Shown here piece by piece: positions 10,414-21,700 of a stretch of DNA of 64,000 nt. The translations under genes were made by a program, and so were the position numbers. The notes beneath the pieces were generated by a model. The model saw only the letters and a list, made by a program, of their open reading frames with translations, was not told where the DNA came from and ran no database searches. Every line of letters starts with the position of its first letter. The stretch's first letter is position 1. Source of the stretch: Tuctoria greenei (Eukaryota > Streptophyta > Magnoliopsida > Poales > Poaceae); the NCBI GenBank assembly GCA_036927565.1, contig JAYESD010000001.1, positions 252,307,097-252,371,096 on the forward strand, in the 5' to 3' direction.

Positions 10414-11651
10414 TGGCTGGTTAATAATGAATTATGATGGTAAAAGAGGATATTGGATAGGTGATTTGATAATTACTTTGGTTGTGATAGGATTTAAACA
10501 CACCTAGACATTGTAGGTTGCCTTTATAAGTTCGTGAACTAAAATGAGCTTTCTGCAATGAACTATTTATTTCCATCCTTGATTTAAGCTACGTGTCATA
10601 CTTTCCCACACTTATTGAGTATGCATGTGCTCAACTTTGCTATCCCTACAATTAATTCAGCTACAAGAGATATTTTGGAAGACAACGTGGAGCACTAGGC
10701 TGCGTATTACCGTTGATTACCTACGCTAGTTTATTTTCTGATGCAATAGAATCATGGTATTTATATTATTTGTGCCATGGTTAAATTCTAAGTATCATTT
10801 GTGATGTTGGTGTGTATGTATGAAGCAACATCCTGGGCACACATACACTTGACTTGGTTTGTTTTTTTCAGAACTGGGTGTCACAAGCCGGCAACCAAGA
10901 TAAACAGAGGGCCGCCTAACATGATACGAGCTTCCAATAGAGTGTATCTCCTGTTAGTGCTATAATGACCTTGCCTGTAGTTAAATCCGCGACGAGCTAC
11001 CATAAAGACCATCTCAGATTTCATAAATAAAGGAGATGGGCTGAATTAAAGATCTTCTCGGATTAGTCTCACAAAAAGGAGATGGGCTGACATAAAGACT
11101 GTCTCAGATTTCATAAATAAAGGAGATGGGCTGAATTGAAGACCGTCACGGATTAGCCTCAGAAAAAGGAGACGGGCTGTCATAAAGCCCGTCTCGATTT
11201 TTTTTTTACATAAAGGAGACGGTCATTCTTAGATGGAAGGCCATCTCGGATTAGTCATTAAATCTGTGGCGGGCTTTCATAAAGACCATCTCAGACTTCT
11301 TACCAAAAGGAGATGGACTTTTTAAAAGCCTGTCTCGAATTAGTCTTCAAATCTGCTACGGACTGTCATAAAATCCATCTCGGATATTTTACATAAAGGA
11401 TATGACTGCCTTAAAGCTTGTCTCGGATTTCTTAGAAAAAAGGAGACTCGCTGCTTTAAAGGTTGACTCGGATTTCTAACAAAAATGAGACGAGGGTTCT
11501 TAAATCTTGTCTCATGTATACTGATTGGCAACATGCCCAATAGCTCGTCTCCGATTACTCTGTAATGCGAGAAGCGACGACACAAATGCTCTTTTTGCGC
11601 GTCTCCATTCCTCATGCAGACACGTCTCGAATGAGCCTTTCTCATGTAGTG
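10411..11651. mobile_element. CACTA-II terminal part, copy B1
   Basis: From about 10930 the sequence is a tandem array of degenerate 25-40-bp units around GGAGACGGGCTTTCATAAAGACCGTCTCGGATT, in both orientations (each written here in shortened form: GGAGACGGGCT and CCGTCTCGGATT). It ends in CTTTCTCATGTAGTG at 11651, whose complement CACTACATGAGAAAG is a CACTA-type terminus. Before the array, a T-rich tract ending in CAG at about 10879 and a short frame (NWVSQAGNQDKQRAA, stop) could be a last exon; this is tentative. The left terminus is not present. The copy at 22241-23538 matches closely. Confidence 0.7.
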
Positions 11652-12187
11652 TCTGTTTTCAGTCTATTTAAATCAAAGGTGATTTATGTTGATGTTAAAA
11701 TCTCGATGATGTTTTATAAGGTGGGATTTTTGCACAAGCACCACGGGCTCCGACCATAGAAGGAAACTCTAGAGGTAGTAGGTCGGCTTAACGGTAATAG
11801 TAGAAGAGATAAAAAGATGATGGGGGAGCGGTACGGGTCCCACGACGAGAACGGCCTGAGAATGGTGGGAGGTGGGGGAGTGTGATGTGGGAGTTGGCGG
11901 CGGTGGGGAACTTCTTGAGAACAACCAGGGGAAGGGGGTAGGATGATCAACGTGGGTGAGAGAATTAAGTGAGAGGGAGAGAGGAGAACATTGGATGAAG
12001 GTTGAAGGTCATTAATTCTCCGTTCAATACCAACCAGATAGTTTATCGACATTCACTTAAGAAATAGGAGATTTCAGTCAACTGAAAATTAAATGTATTA
12101 TGATGCACGTGTACTACCTCATTTAAAAATAGATGACGGACATCCATTTGAACTAGATTAGCTGTCCCCATTTATTTTATAGCAGTA
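11652..12187. repeat. MITE-like flank of CACTA-II, copy B1
   Basis: The segment into which CACTA-II inserted. An inverted, uninterrupted copy lies at 18062-18600. Its outer end (complement near 12160-12187) resembles the grass 'CTTCCTCTGTTATGAAAT' style terminus of small DNA elements. The reading frame seen on the minus strand (11714-12052) is low-complexity Pro/Ser and is not taken as a gene. Confidence 0.5.
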
Positions 12188-13230
12188 GTGATATGAACAC
12201 GAGCGTGTCTCCGTGATGTTGTCCCAATCTTTCACGGTACTAGACAATCCAAGAATTAATATATCGAAAACAACTTTAAAATTGATAGACGAAGCTGGCT
12301 CACTGGAGATGCAAACCAAAAACAACAAAGCTCCCACCATTGGTGCTGATTTTAACGACGAACAGGACAAGAGAAAGTACAGCAAACACCCAGATCACCC
12401 CTTCAAGCAGTTGCTTGATCACGATCCACAAAAGAACCTGACTGATTAGTAGACCGAGTCAGTAGGGAAAGAATTTTCCAGCCAAGTAGAAGATTGGGAT
12501 CTCTTGTCTGGAGCATACACAGCACATGAAAAGAATAAAGATAAAACCCAACCGTCCAATCAGATCCTCTCAATAGCTAAGCAGATCTTTCTCTTGGCAG
12601 AACTCATGCACTAGGGTAAAGCACCCAGAAACAGAATTCTTCACGTAACAAGCTGATAATATACTTCCAGCCGCAGCAAAAGCAACACGATCAGAAGGAT
12701 GGATCTACGAAGAAATCAAGGACGTACTCAGATCAAATAATCTGATCACATTCATTCTCAATCCCTAATGAAGGCTGCACAATAAGATCATCAGAGGAGA
12801 AGATCGCCTTCACCTCCTCTCCATAGCAGATTGGAAATTCCTACGCAGCAAGCACACAATAAAATATAATATCTGATCCTCCTTTACAAGGGACAACGTC
12901 CCTAGCCTTTTATATGAGCTCATAGATAGACTCCAATACCCATACGACTTGGACTCTTGTTCACCCTGGTACACGCCGGCACCCATCACACGTTAGAGTC
13001 CAAAACAGAAACCAATTGACTCCACTAGTTAAACAAATTGACCTGGATCACAATACGGACCTTGACTATAACAAAACTGATTCATCCTGGTACACGCAGG
13101 TACCAATGACTAACACTCACATATATGACTAAGACTCTTGCAAATCATAAAATAATACGGCAAGGTTGTTAATACTCCTGCTTACATTCTCAAATTAAAG
13201 AAGCATAACTGATTGCATATATCCTCACGT
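12188..13230 (-). repeat. LTR-like segment next to gypsy fragment, copy B1
   Basis: About 1 kb without recognisable coding motifs. On the minus strand a TATA-like box (complement of CCTTTTATATGAGC, about 12907-12920) sits in the middle, as in an LTR. Its position downstream of the minus-strand protease fragment fits a 3' LTR of an internally deleted element, but clear TG...CA ends and a target duplication were not found. A 78-codon plus-strand frame at 12213-12449 is shared with B2 and shows no known motif. Confidence 0.4.
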
Positions 13231-14535
13231 TGGGCTTCTGTTGATCTCGAGAAGCTTAATACTAGCATATAAATATTGTTTCGTGTTCCTTACTCCATGC
13301 TTCTCTTCCCTGCACAGATTGTTAGTACTCCTAAACATTTTTTTGCACGGCAAAACATCAACAACTATTGATCCAGCCACGCCAATCAGATCAAAAGAAA
13401 AAGGACCAATCTGAATAATCTTGCTTGAATTATTGGATGAACATTTAACAAGACTCAAATAGTTATCTGAAAGGGCAACAGCCTCATCAAACTTCCCCCC
13501 TTGGATCAAAGCTGCCTTTTGGCTTTGCGGGTGCATCAATTAATTTTCTCATATTCGCAGCAACTGTATTAATGTATTTGGCTTTGAATTCAGCTCCTAT
13601 AAAAGTATACTTTGCAAGCATCAGTTCATATGAAATATATTTCTTCTTCTCCTTCAAACTAATAGGCATAGAGCCAATCTTCAATGAAGTATTTTGATCA
13701 CTGCAACTTGTTTCATAGCCATGAACCTCAAGCATTGTAACATCTTTTGAACCACTGGCAGCATGCAAACGAACTGGAATAACTACATCATTCTTCTCCC
13801 CTTGGAGCACTGCCATCCTCTGCTTTGGGGTGTCTTTGGGTGCCCTTTTCTCTTTTCGAAACAGCAGGAAACTCTGTTGCATTGATAGAACTTTCTTTCC
13901 TCGGCTTCAGCACATGAGATATACCTTTATGCACGAATGAATAATTATTGGAACGGCCCCTATGTGTTGCATCACGATCGAACTGCCATGGCCTCCCCAA
14001 CACAAAATGGCATGCACTCATCGGCGCCACATCGCAGTCTACACTATCAATATGGTTGCCACTGCAAATTTGACTCTTGCTTTGTGAGTGATTCTCAGTG
14101 TACCACTTTTGATTCATCCACTGCATATAACGTGGAGTAGGCAGCCTCCATGTTGACAAAGACGATGCATGTTCCACATCCGAACAAATAACATATTAGT
14201 GAAACTTCCACCATCAATAATTAACTTGCATGCCTTTTCTTTTATTTTTCATTCTGATTGGAAAATAGAACAGCATTGTACCTTCAAATTAGCAATGGTG
14301 CAATCACCTTGTACTTCTTGAGACATCAATGATAAACCATTTGAAGCATCAATATGTTGTCCAGGTGTTAACAAAGACGTATCAATACTTGCAGCAGTAG
14401 AATCATCTTGAGAACCTTTTTTTTCACAAACACATCAGAGACACCATTTTCAGCTTCATTTTTTAATGCAATAGCACTCGCAAAACTGTTTTGAGATGTG
14501 GTTGATATATTAGTTTTAACAATAGCACTAGCTGA
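13231..14535 (-). pseudogene. Ty3/gypsy protease-region fragment, copy b (no CACTA)
   Basis: Same minus-strand fragment as at 1-1214 but longer. It contains VVPMSACHLVLGRPWQF-type sequence (VAPMSACHFVLGRPW, about 13970-14020) and the open frame 13882-13487, ending in APAKPKGSFDPRG. A second unknown frame (13225-13539, DEAVALSDNYLSLVK) follows. The DGGS protease motif region is around 14200. Unlike the other three copies, this one runs straight on past position 14532 without a CACTA insertion. Confidence 0.7.
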
Positions 14536-14545
14536 ATCCTTCTCA
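14528..14545. other. Empty CACTA-I insertion site
   Basis: The sequence reads AGCTGAATCCTTCTCACA with a single ATC. At 26391-26400 the same left flank ends in ATC and continues into CACTA; at 46671 the element ends in TAGTG and continues ATCCTTCTCACAG. The empty site therefore confirms both element boundaries and the 3-bp target duplication. Confidence 0.92.
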
Positions 14546-15054
14546 CAGCTTCCAGCAGAAAATTCAATTTTTGAAGCAATATGAATATATAGTTTGAACT
14601 CTCTAGTGTTTTTTATTATTAGATAAGCTTTCAGCATATTTGTAACATTTGATCTCTGTAAACTCTTGATGTGTCCAAGAAAGTAATAATCATAGATGTA
14701 ATTATTGGTGTTAGTATGCATTAGTAACTTTCTAACCATATGTGTTGTCTCTTAGATACATTGGATTTATTGTCTTTTCACTATAACATTTTAATATTCC
14801 CAAATGATACTTGCCCCCCTCCCCCCGGTTTGCTTACATTCATGTTGCTTCGAAATTATATTCCAGGATCTGTGGATTCCATGTTTCTACATATATTTAT
14901 CTTATATTACTTCAACCACAATCAAATACCTTTTTTCATCTTATAAGTCATATTTAGGAAATTTACACTTTGCTTAGGCATTTCAGCTTCCTAATGAAAA
15001 GACATTTTTGCTTAAAAAATTGCATTGTTACGGGATTCTTGCAACCTAATTCAA
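14546..15054. other. Old element flank, copy B1
   Basis: AT-rich non-coding sequence continuing the gypsy fragment; also present at 46685-47180 and inverted at about 19120-19480. It includes a C-rich tract (14815-14827). No coding motif was found. Confidence 0.4.
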
Positions 15055-15846
15055 GTTGCTGGAACTTTTACCTCAGATTCCACTTTTTTTATTTATGAAA
15101 CCTTGTGTGTGTATGCGCGTGCGCGCCTGTGTTTGTGTTTGTGTGTGTGTGTGTACGCGCGGAGTGTGTGTGTGTGTGTGATGTGCTGAATATGTAAAAA
15201 ATATGCTCATTTGTATTAGGAGCTCAAAGTGGCAAAAGTTATAAGTCAGCTTCAGGTATTTTCTAAACTGCTTTTGTTGTGTGATACTTTCCTCATGAAA
15301 CAAGGATAACATACAAGCGTCATTATACTTGTTCATATAATGTTATACTTAACAAAAGGAAAGATTTGTCAAAGTGGTGTATCTCTCATGGTCGTTACCA
15401 CTGAGAAGTTGTTGAAACATGGAAATCTGAATTTCGCACATCTTCTACTACAAAGAGGTTATCTTTGTTGTACCTTGCAAATAATGTTATGCAGAATGCC
15501 ACAAAGAAAATAGTGGATACATAATGAACTCATGAGAGTCATCCCTGCTGCCCACAATGAAGTTTTCAAAAACGGTGATGATTATGGATGGAAGGTTGTA
15601 AAATGGCTGGTATGTATGTTATATTCATATGTGTATTCGTTGAAGTAGTTACACTATTATCATGTAAGAACATTAGCAATGTATTAAAACATTGTTTCTT
15701 TAACATCACAATCTTTGGACGTCTAGATACTAAGAAAATGGTAAAATGCTGAACAACAGAATATATCTGAAGCTGACTTATTACCTTTGCCAGTTTGATC
15801 TCCTAATGCAAATTAGCATATTTTTTAGATAATAAGAACATCACAG

Positions 15847-15877
<31 letters not shown>

Positions 15878-15970
15878 CGCACGCACAAGCATGCATGCAC
15901 TCCAACACACACATTTTCATATATAAAATAATGGAATGTGAGGTAAAAGTTCCAACAACTGAATCAACAC
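15055..15970. repeat. Large imperfect inverted repeat with TG/CA microsatellites, copy B1
   Basis: Left arm about 15055-15270 and right arm about 15750-15970 are reverse complements; for example GGAACTTTTACCTC pairs with GAGGTAAAAGTTCC. A (TG)n-rich stretch lies in the left arm (15135-15181) and a (CA)n run in the right (15844-15872), with a loop of roughly 480 bp. The same structure occurs at about 47185-48075. The folded form would be a long hairpin of about 220 bp per arm. Confidence 0.7.
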
Positions 15971-16069
15971 CAGAATCCACTCAGAAATTGTTTCCTACCT
16001 CAGCCAAATAATCACTGATTGCCAAGTCCTAATGTATCCTTCCTAAAGAAGGCTAACAATAGTCAAATC

Positions 16070-17655
16070 TAAGTTCAAGAAATGAGTGAAAGGCCGTTGG
16101 CCTTATAACCGTCGGTTTCCTTCTATTGCTGACGTACATACTTTATAACCGTTGGTGAACCGTCGGCTTAAGCCGACACTTGATTTGATGTTTTTAACTC
16201 ATAAAATTGTCAGTCCCGACACATTTAACTCTTAATTAAATTTGTCAGTTTTAGATGCCGATACATTTAATCTTATAACCATCGGCCTAATACTGACACA
16301 TTTCATTTCTGCACAGCTGTCGGCCTTGGGGCTCACCGGCAGCTTTATTGGCATAAAACCGTCGGCTGTCCATCTCACCTGACACCTTTAACCAACACAT
16401 TTTCATTTGTTTAACTGCACTTCAAGTAACTCATGCTCGTTCATTGGATTCCTCTGGAGCTTGCTACCATGTTTTTATTTTTTTAACCGTTAATTCTTAC
16501 TCAGTCAATGGATTGAGAGATCGTCAACGCTTTTTTATTTTTTTTAATGCGAAGCTTACCGGACGTCTAGCGCGGCCCTGACTAATTGGCAAAGGGGACG
16601 AGGAGACGACAAAGTTCACCCATGTCAACCCACCCACACTGTTGGGAATCACCGTACCGGCAAGGGAGCACATGAGCTCCGTTGACTCATAACTGTTGTC
16701 GAGAGTTGAGACGAGGAGGCAGCCGCCGCGGGTGTCAAGGATGGAGTCTATAGAGGACCCCTCATGCATCGGCAAAGAAGGCGCTGGCCTGGTGGGTGGC
16801 AGCGGTGTTGAGCTCCGATCCGATAACAGCGGGTGGACTGAAACGAACCGCAAACGTCCAAGCGACTCGAAGGTGAGGTAGACTCAGAGGATGCACAACA
16901 CGGGTGGCGTGCCTGGAAGCGGTGGAGGAAGACCGGGCCAGAGGCATGGAGGTACCAGTAATGGCAAACGAAGGCACCCTAGAGGAGGATGGTGGGGAGG
17001 CCGACACATAGCAGGATCTTCTGCAGGAGGTCGTCGTCGCCAAGGACCAACCAAGCGGAGGTCTCTGCCACCAAGGAAGCAGGATCTCCTGCAGGACCAA
17101 GGAAGCGGGATCTCCCGCAGGAGGTTCTCCATTCTGGTGGTTTGCGACGGCGGCTGGTGGTGTGTGGCTAGAAGTGGGAAAGTGTGGGGTGGTGCGGTTT
17201 AAGTAGTGTGCAGTTAGGTTTCGCAGTTTGCAAGTAGTGTGAATATCAAAAAGAGGGATTGTGTAGAGGATTGAAAATTTGTAGGGTACGAGAGAGAATC
17301 GGGGGCCAACAGCGTTAGCTTAGAATCTGAAGCCGACAGCTATAGTCTATAAACATCAGGCAACACTGCAAACCGGCGGTTTTAATGTTTGGGCGGGAGA
17401 GGCTGTTTTCAGGGGGTGCCAGGTCCAACATATGACCGTCGGTCTGGGGGGAGAAACCGACGCCTTTAGGTAAGGCCGTCGAGATTTTTGGAGGAACCGA
17501 CGTAAATTATTATGGCCATCGACCGCCACAAAAGGACCGACAATTATATATTTTTTGCCGTTGGGGGGACTAAACCGACGGTGTTAGAATATTTAAGTTC
17601 GATGGCCCTAATGGTTATAATTTCTCTGACGCCCTAATGACAGATTCTTGTAGTG
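16070..17655. mobile_element. CACTA-III, non-autonomous
   Basis: Both ends carry clusters of a short motif around ACCGTCGGC / GCCGACGGT (16090-16390 and 17430-17600). The right end, AGATTCTTGTAGTG (17642-17655), is the complement of a CACTACAAGAATCT terminus. The left terminus is degenerate (TTCAAGAAATGAGT, about 16070), so that boundary is approximate. The middle (16520-17200) is GC-rich with overlapping frames on both strands and no recognisable domain. The left part is repeated at 48170-48271, where gypsy copy 3 interrupts it. Confidence 0.65.
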
Positions 17656-18061
17656 TCCTGGGAAAAAATTCCAACCCTTTTGTTAAGGTCGCACTATTAG
17701 TGGCCTGTAAAGCGATGCAGATCCACAATTAGAGCTACAACATGTCTCGTTCATGCAAATCATGAGTTTCTAGAGTTAGCCTGCCAGCACCAGAAAGGAC
17801 AACGACATGCCATGATCAAAACTAAGCAGCCTCGATGCGTTCTACTTATAAACCAACCTTCCAACAATGGTAGGAAATTACTACGACCAAGAAAGAATGC
17901 GCGAAGCAGCATGCAAGCAGTTACCTTAACGACATCGAGGCATTCAGAGTCACCAAAAGAGAAGAAAAAACATGGAACCTGTCACCACCCTGGCTCCGAT
18001 TCATCCTTGGCACCCGCACTAACTGAAACAAAAAAATCGAAATTCTGTCCTATGAGCACCC
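17656..18061. other. Unassigned sequence
   Basis: About 400 bp right of CACTA-III. Reading frames are short (for example 17812-18123) and lack motifs. I see nothing else that can be supported. Confidence 0.3.
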
Positions 18062-18600
18062 CTAATAATAAATACTTCCTCTGTTATGAAATAAATGAGG
18101 ACAGAAAATCTAGTTCAAAATAGATGTTTTTGTCATAATACATTTCAGTTTCAGTTGACTTAAATCTATGATTTATTTGTGAACGTCTGTTAACTATCTA
18201 TTTGGCATTGAACAGATACTTAATGACCTTCAACCTGCATCAGACCTTCTCCTCTCTCTATCTTTGTCACCTGATTCTCTCACCCACGTTGGTCACCTTA
18301 ACCCCTTCCCCTGGTCATTCTCAACAAGTTCCTCAGCGTTGCCCCCTCGCACTACAAACTCCCTCACCTCCCACCATTCTTTGGCTGGTCTCTTTGTGGG
18401 ATCCATACCACTCCCCTATCATCTTTGTTATTTCTTCCGCTACTACTATCGAGCCAACCTACTACTTCTAGATTCTCCTTCTATGGTCGGAGCTCGTGGA
18501 GCTCGCACAAAAACCATACCTTCCAAAACATCAATGAGATTTGTTTGTCGAATTAAATCACCTCTGATTTAAACAGATTGAAATCAGATGTGATTTCAGC
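18062..18600. repeat. Inverted copy of 11652-12187 with empty CACTA-II site
   Basis: Reverse complement of the MITE-like flank: TCTAGTTCAAAATAGATG, CCCCTTCCCCTGG-type and ATGGTCGGAGCTCGTG stretches match the complement of 12160 back to 11740. Near 18590 it reads through GATTGAAATCAGATGTGATT, where the other copies have the end of CACTA-II, so the site is empty here. Confidence 0.6.
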
Positions 18601-18780
18601 TAATTGAATAATATTACTTACAAAATAAGATGATTGAAAATCCATCAGCAATTTGATGTACCAGAGTCCTTGGAAATCATTGAAATGCAGATTTGGTTGC
18701 GTAGTAGGGGATAGATCTCTCCTTCGAGCTGCGCCTTGAGGCAGCATGGGTGTGGGTGGGTTGGGGCCGCAGTCTGGTTC
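18601..18780. other. Unassigned sequence between inverted copies
   Basis: Short non-coding stretch linking two rearranged B-block pieces. If 18590 is the empty CACTA-II site, this is the flank on that element's missing side. Confidence 0.3.
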
Positions 18781-19500
18781 ATCATGTGCATACATTAGTG
18801 ATGTATTAAAACATTTTTTATTTAACATAACAATCGTTGGATGATTAGATATTAAGAAGAGGGTAAAATGTTGAACATAGAAAAATACCTGAAGCTGTCT
18901 TATAACATTTGCCACTTTCAGCTCCTATTACAAATGAGCATTTTTTACATAATAAGAACATCACGCGCGCACACACACACACACAAACACAGAAACACGT
19001 GAACACAGTTTCATAAATAAAAAGGAATGGGATTTTGTAAGCAAAAAAGTTTTTTTTAAAGAATCTGAAATGCCTAGGCAAAGTGAAAATTTCCTGAAAA
19101 TGACTTATAAGGTACAAAAAATTGATTGTGGTCGCAGAAATATATGATAAATATATATGTAGAAATATGGAATCCATGTTTCATGTAATATAACTTTGAA
19201 ACAACTTGAATGTTAGCTCAGGGGGGCGGGGGGGGGGGGGGGGGGGGGGGGAAGCAAGTATCATTTGGGAATACTAAAAGGTTATAGTGAGAAGACAATA
19301 AAACTGATGTATCCAAGAGACAATACATATGGTTAGAAAATTACTAATGAATAGTAATACCAATAATTTCCTCTATCATCATTACTTTCTTGAACACGTC
19401 AATATATAACGTAGATCAAATGTTATGAATAATATGATGAAAGCTTATCTAATGATAAAAACATTAGAGAGTTCAAACTATAAATTCACATAAATAATGA
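18781..19500. repeat. Rearranged copy of the 14570-15970 segment
   Basis: 18785-18960 matches the right arm of the inverted repeat (15675-15850) in direct orientation, including CACACA and AAATGAGCATTTTTTACAT. 18990-19480 matches the complement of 14570-15110 (for example GCAAGTATCATTTGGGAAT). It is a single-armed version, which suggests the palindrome at 15055-15970 arose by inverted duplication of this sequence. Confidence 0.6.
19221..19251 (+). repeat. Poly-G tract
   Basis: Six G, one C, then 24 G. The matching place in the other copies is a shorter C-rich run on the plus strand (14815-14827, 46953-46964). Possible G-quadruplex; the length may also be an assembly uncertainty. Confidence 0.8.
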
Positions 19501-19518
19501 TCTCTTCACAAGGTTCAA

Positions 19519-20605
19519 TGTTAGAATATGTGTGAGGATTTAATAGAGAACATGATTTCCATGTTGCAGCTGTTAGGCAAGATCTAGATATAGACAACTG
19601 GGAACGAAAGGATAGTTTGGTGTTTTTCAACATTAGCAAAATATTTGGTTTGCATGTGTGCAAGGAGTTCATGGACGTGGCAACATGTTTCCAAGGCGTG
19701 ATGAAGAGAAGTGGATGTAAAGAATTAGTAGGAAAGGTCCAACTAGCTGGATTATGCCTCAGGCTGCGGCTAAGGTAGTTATGGTTCGTTTATGGAAAAT
19801 TTGGAGTTTGTTTTGGTTACATTTCATGTGGGTCATGAAGTTGAGTTATTTTAGGAATGTTTAGGACGTTTCTAAAATGTTTGGAAGTCATAACATTCCT
19901 TCTATCTGCGTATAGAAGAGTCTTAAGTAGTTATGGAATGTTTCATTTGAAACAGAGTAGGATTGGAGTCCTAGTTTGGATTGGCTTGGCCCTAGGGCTG
20001 GTTATAAAAGCAAGGAAGGTCAGAGCTCGTGGAGAGACGACTTTGGGCTGTTCCTCTTGTGTTTTGATTAGTAAAATTCGTAGTTTAGAGGAGCTTTTGT
20101 GCCTTGATCATCTGACTTGTTTTAGACAAGTTTTGCTCATCGAGTTTCTGCACAACACTACGTTGCGTAAGTGTTTTTCTCATAACTCAAGTTTTACAGA
20201 TCCAATTGACGTGATTATTTTTGGGTTGTATTCACAACTTGTTTATCTATCATCTGTGGAAATTTCACCAGCATTGGATTTGTGGTTTCTAATGTACACG
20301 AGTTTCTTATAGTGTTGTAGATCTGTTTTTACTCGGATAGAATAGATTGACCTTTGTTCGATCTTTCGATCATAACTTGAGTTTTTTTAATGGTTTTCTG
20401 TGATTCTTGTTTTCGTGTATTTGTGACTTTATTCTCTATATTATATACTACTTTTTTTCACGATTGAACATGTTTAGATCAGTTGCACACATGGTTTCTT
20501 AACAGATTATTTTCTGTCGTGGGGTTTTCATTGCCTCCGTTGAAAAAAAAATTCATCTACCATTCACCGCCTCTAGTAGCTTTTCAAGTGCTCTTCGATC
20601 CTACA
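19519..20605 (+). repeat. Copia 5' LTR
   Basis: The right end is well defined: CGATCCTACA, two bases, then the primer binding site. The left end is placed at TGTTAGAATATGTGTGAGG (19522 region) because copia LTRs usually begin TGTTAGA; this is the weaker boundary. GGTTATAAAAGCAAGG (about 19998-20013) is a good TATA box. Length is about 1.1 kb. Confidence 0.6.
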
Positions 20606-20607
20606 AT

Positions 20608-20620
20608 TGGTATCAGAGCC
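20608..20620 (+). other. Copia primer binding site
   Basis: TGGTATCAGAGCC is the standard plant copia primer binding site, complementary to the 3' end of initiator tRNA-Met. It sits two bases after the LTR end. Confidence 0.9.
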
Positions 20621-20693
20621 ACGGTGCTCTAACCTTTGTGATTTGCACGTGTTCTGACTAATCATCATTGAGAAAGACTCTACAAAACCTTGT

Positions 20694-21665
20694 GTGTTTT
20701 GTAGCATTGATTTTCCGGTTTGGAAGGCGCGTATGGAGGCTTTCATCCAGGCGCAAGGCTTCAAAATATTGGAAAAGGTGTACAAGCCTTACAGCGTGCC
20801 GCCAAACAATCAATTCACCACCACGAACATGAGAGATGTCGACAATAACAACAAGGCGCAGCACTTGATCATACAAGGATTGACTCAAAGTAACTTCGAT
20901 CGAGTTGCACACCTCCGATCTGCATACGATATTTGGAAAGCTCTATGTGATTATCATGAAGGATCCAACACTATCAAGGAGGTGAGACAAGACATGTTAA
21001 AGAAAGAATACATGCGCATTGAGTTGCAACCCGGTGAGTCAATCGATGAGCTCTTTTCTCGCTTTAACAAAATTCTTGGCATCTTGCGTAGTGTCAACGT
21101 TGATTTTTCAGATGTTGAAAATGCTAGGCAATTACTAAGTGCATTAGACATGTCAACTGTTACATCTATTCCTGAGTCCACTATCATGAGTACACTTACA
21201 TTATATGTGCTATATTCCAAGTTAAAAACACATGAAATTGACATAATCTCATGTAAGAACCCCAAAAAGTCTCTTGCATTTGTTTCTCAACATCACATGC
21301 CTAGCTCTAGCCAATCTTCATCATGTGGTACACTTGCTTTGTTGTCCTCTCTAACCCTTGAACAGATTGAGGAGTTTCCAGAGGAGGAGCTAGCACTTCT
21401 TTCTACTCGATTCTCAAAAGCATTGCAAAATGTGAGAGCTCGAAGAAGAGGAAGTAGTGTTATCAACGATTCTTCGAATGTGGTAAGACATGACATTTTC
21501 ATATAGATTTCTCTAATCTTTCAGGTCCTACTTCCCGTGATGAGAAGCAAACAAAGTTCAATCCCTCCTATGCAAACAACAACAAGAATAAAAAGGGCTT
21601 TACAAGTCGCCAATGTGTAAATAGTTTTATCTCTGCACTTAAAGAACTTGGCATGAGCGACGTGG
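20694..21665 (+). pseudogene. Copia gag polyprotein fragment (UBN2-type)
   Basis: The main open frame 20694-21506 begins without a convincing ATG (the first codon is GTG). It shows the plant copia gag pattern: FPVWKARMEAFIQAQGF near the N-terminus, then AYDIWKALCDYHEG, KKEYMRIELQPGESIDELFSRF and ARQLLSAL. After a frame change near 21500 a short tail continues (RDEKQTKFNPSYANNN to about 21660). A CCHC knuckle and all of pol are missing. The protein would form the virus-like particle; here it is a relic. Confidence 0.8.
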
Positions 21666-21700
21666 TCATTGGAAGTGATGAAGATCAAGTATCGACGTGG

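Larger units (their letters stand above)
19519..21700 (+). mobile_element. Ty1/copia element, 5' part
   Basis: An LTR (about 19519-20605), a tRNA-iMet type primer binding site (20608) and a gag gene (20694 onward) are in order on the plus strand. Protease, integrase, reverse transcriptase and the 3' LTR are absent: recognisable gag sequence ends near 21700. The LTR middle is repeated as a scrap at 59065-59503. Confidence 0.75.

Noticed and set aside
12213..12449. 78-codon plus-strand frame conserved between B1 and B2
   Set aside because: Conservation is explained by recent block duplication; no motif, and it lies in an LTR-like segment. Not called as a gene.
15073..15336. Frame with THTHTH and TQTQTQ runs
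   Set aside because: Translation of the TG/CA microsatellite.
16891..17202. 103-codon Arg/Gly-rich frame inside CACTA-III
   Set aside because: GC-rich with overlapping frames on both strands and no recognisable domain; possible captured sequence but unsupported.
19857..20312. 151-codon frame in the copia LTR
   Set aside because: It lies wholly inside an LTR, across the TATA box, and is interrupted in the second copy (59115-59531 differs in length and end).
20608..20620. tRNA-like sequence
   Set aside because: Only a 13-nt primer binding site; no cloverleaf can be drawn around it.
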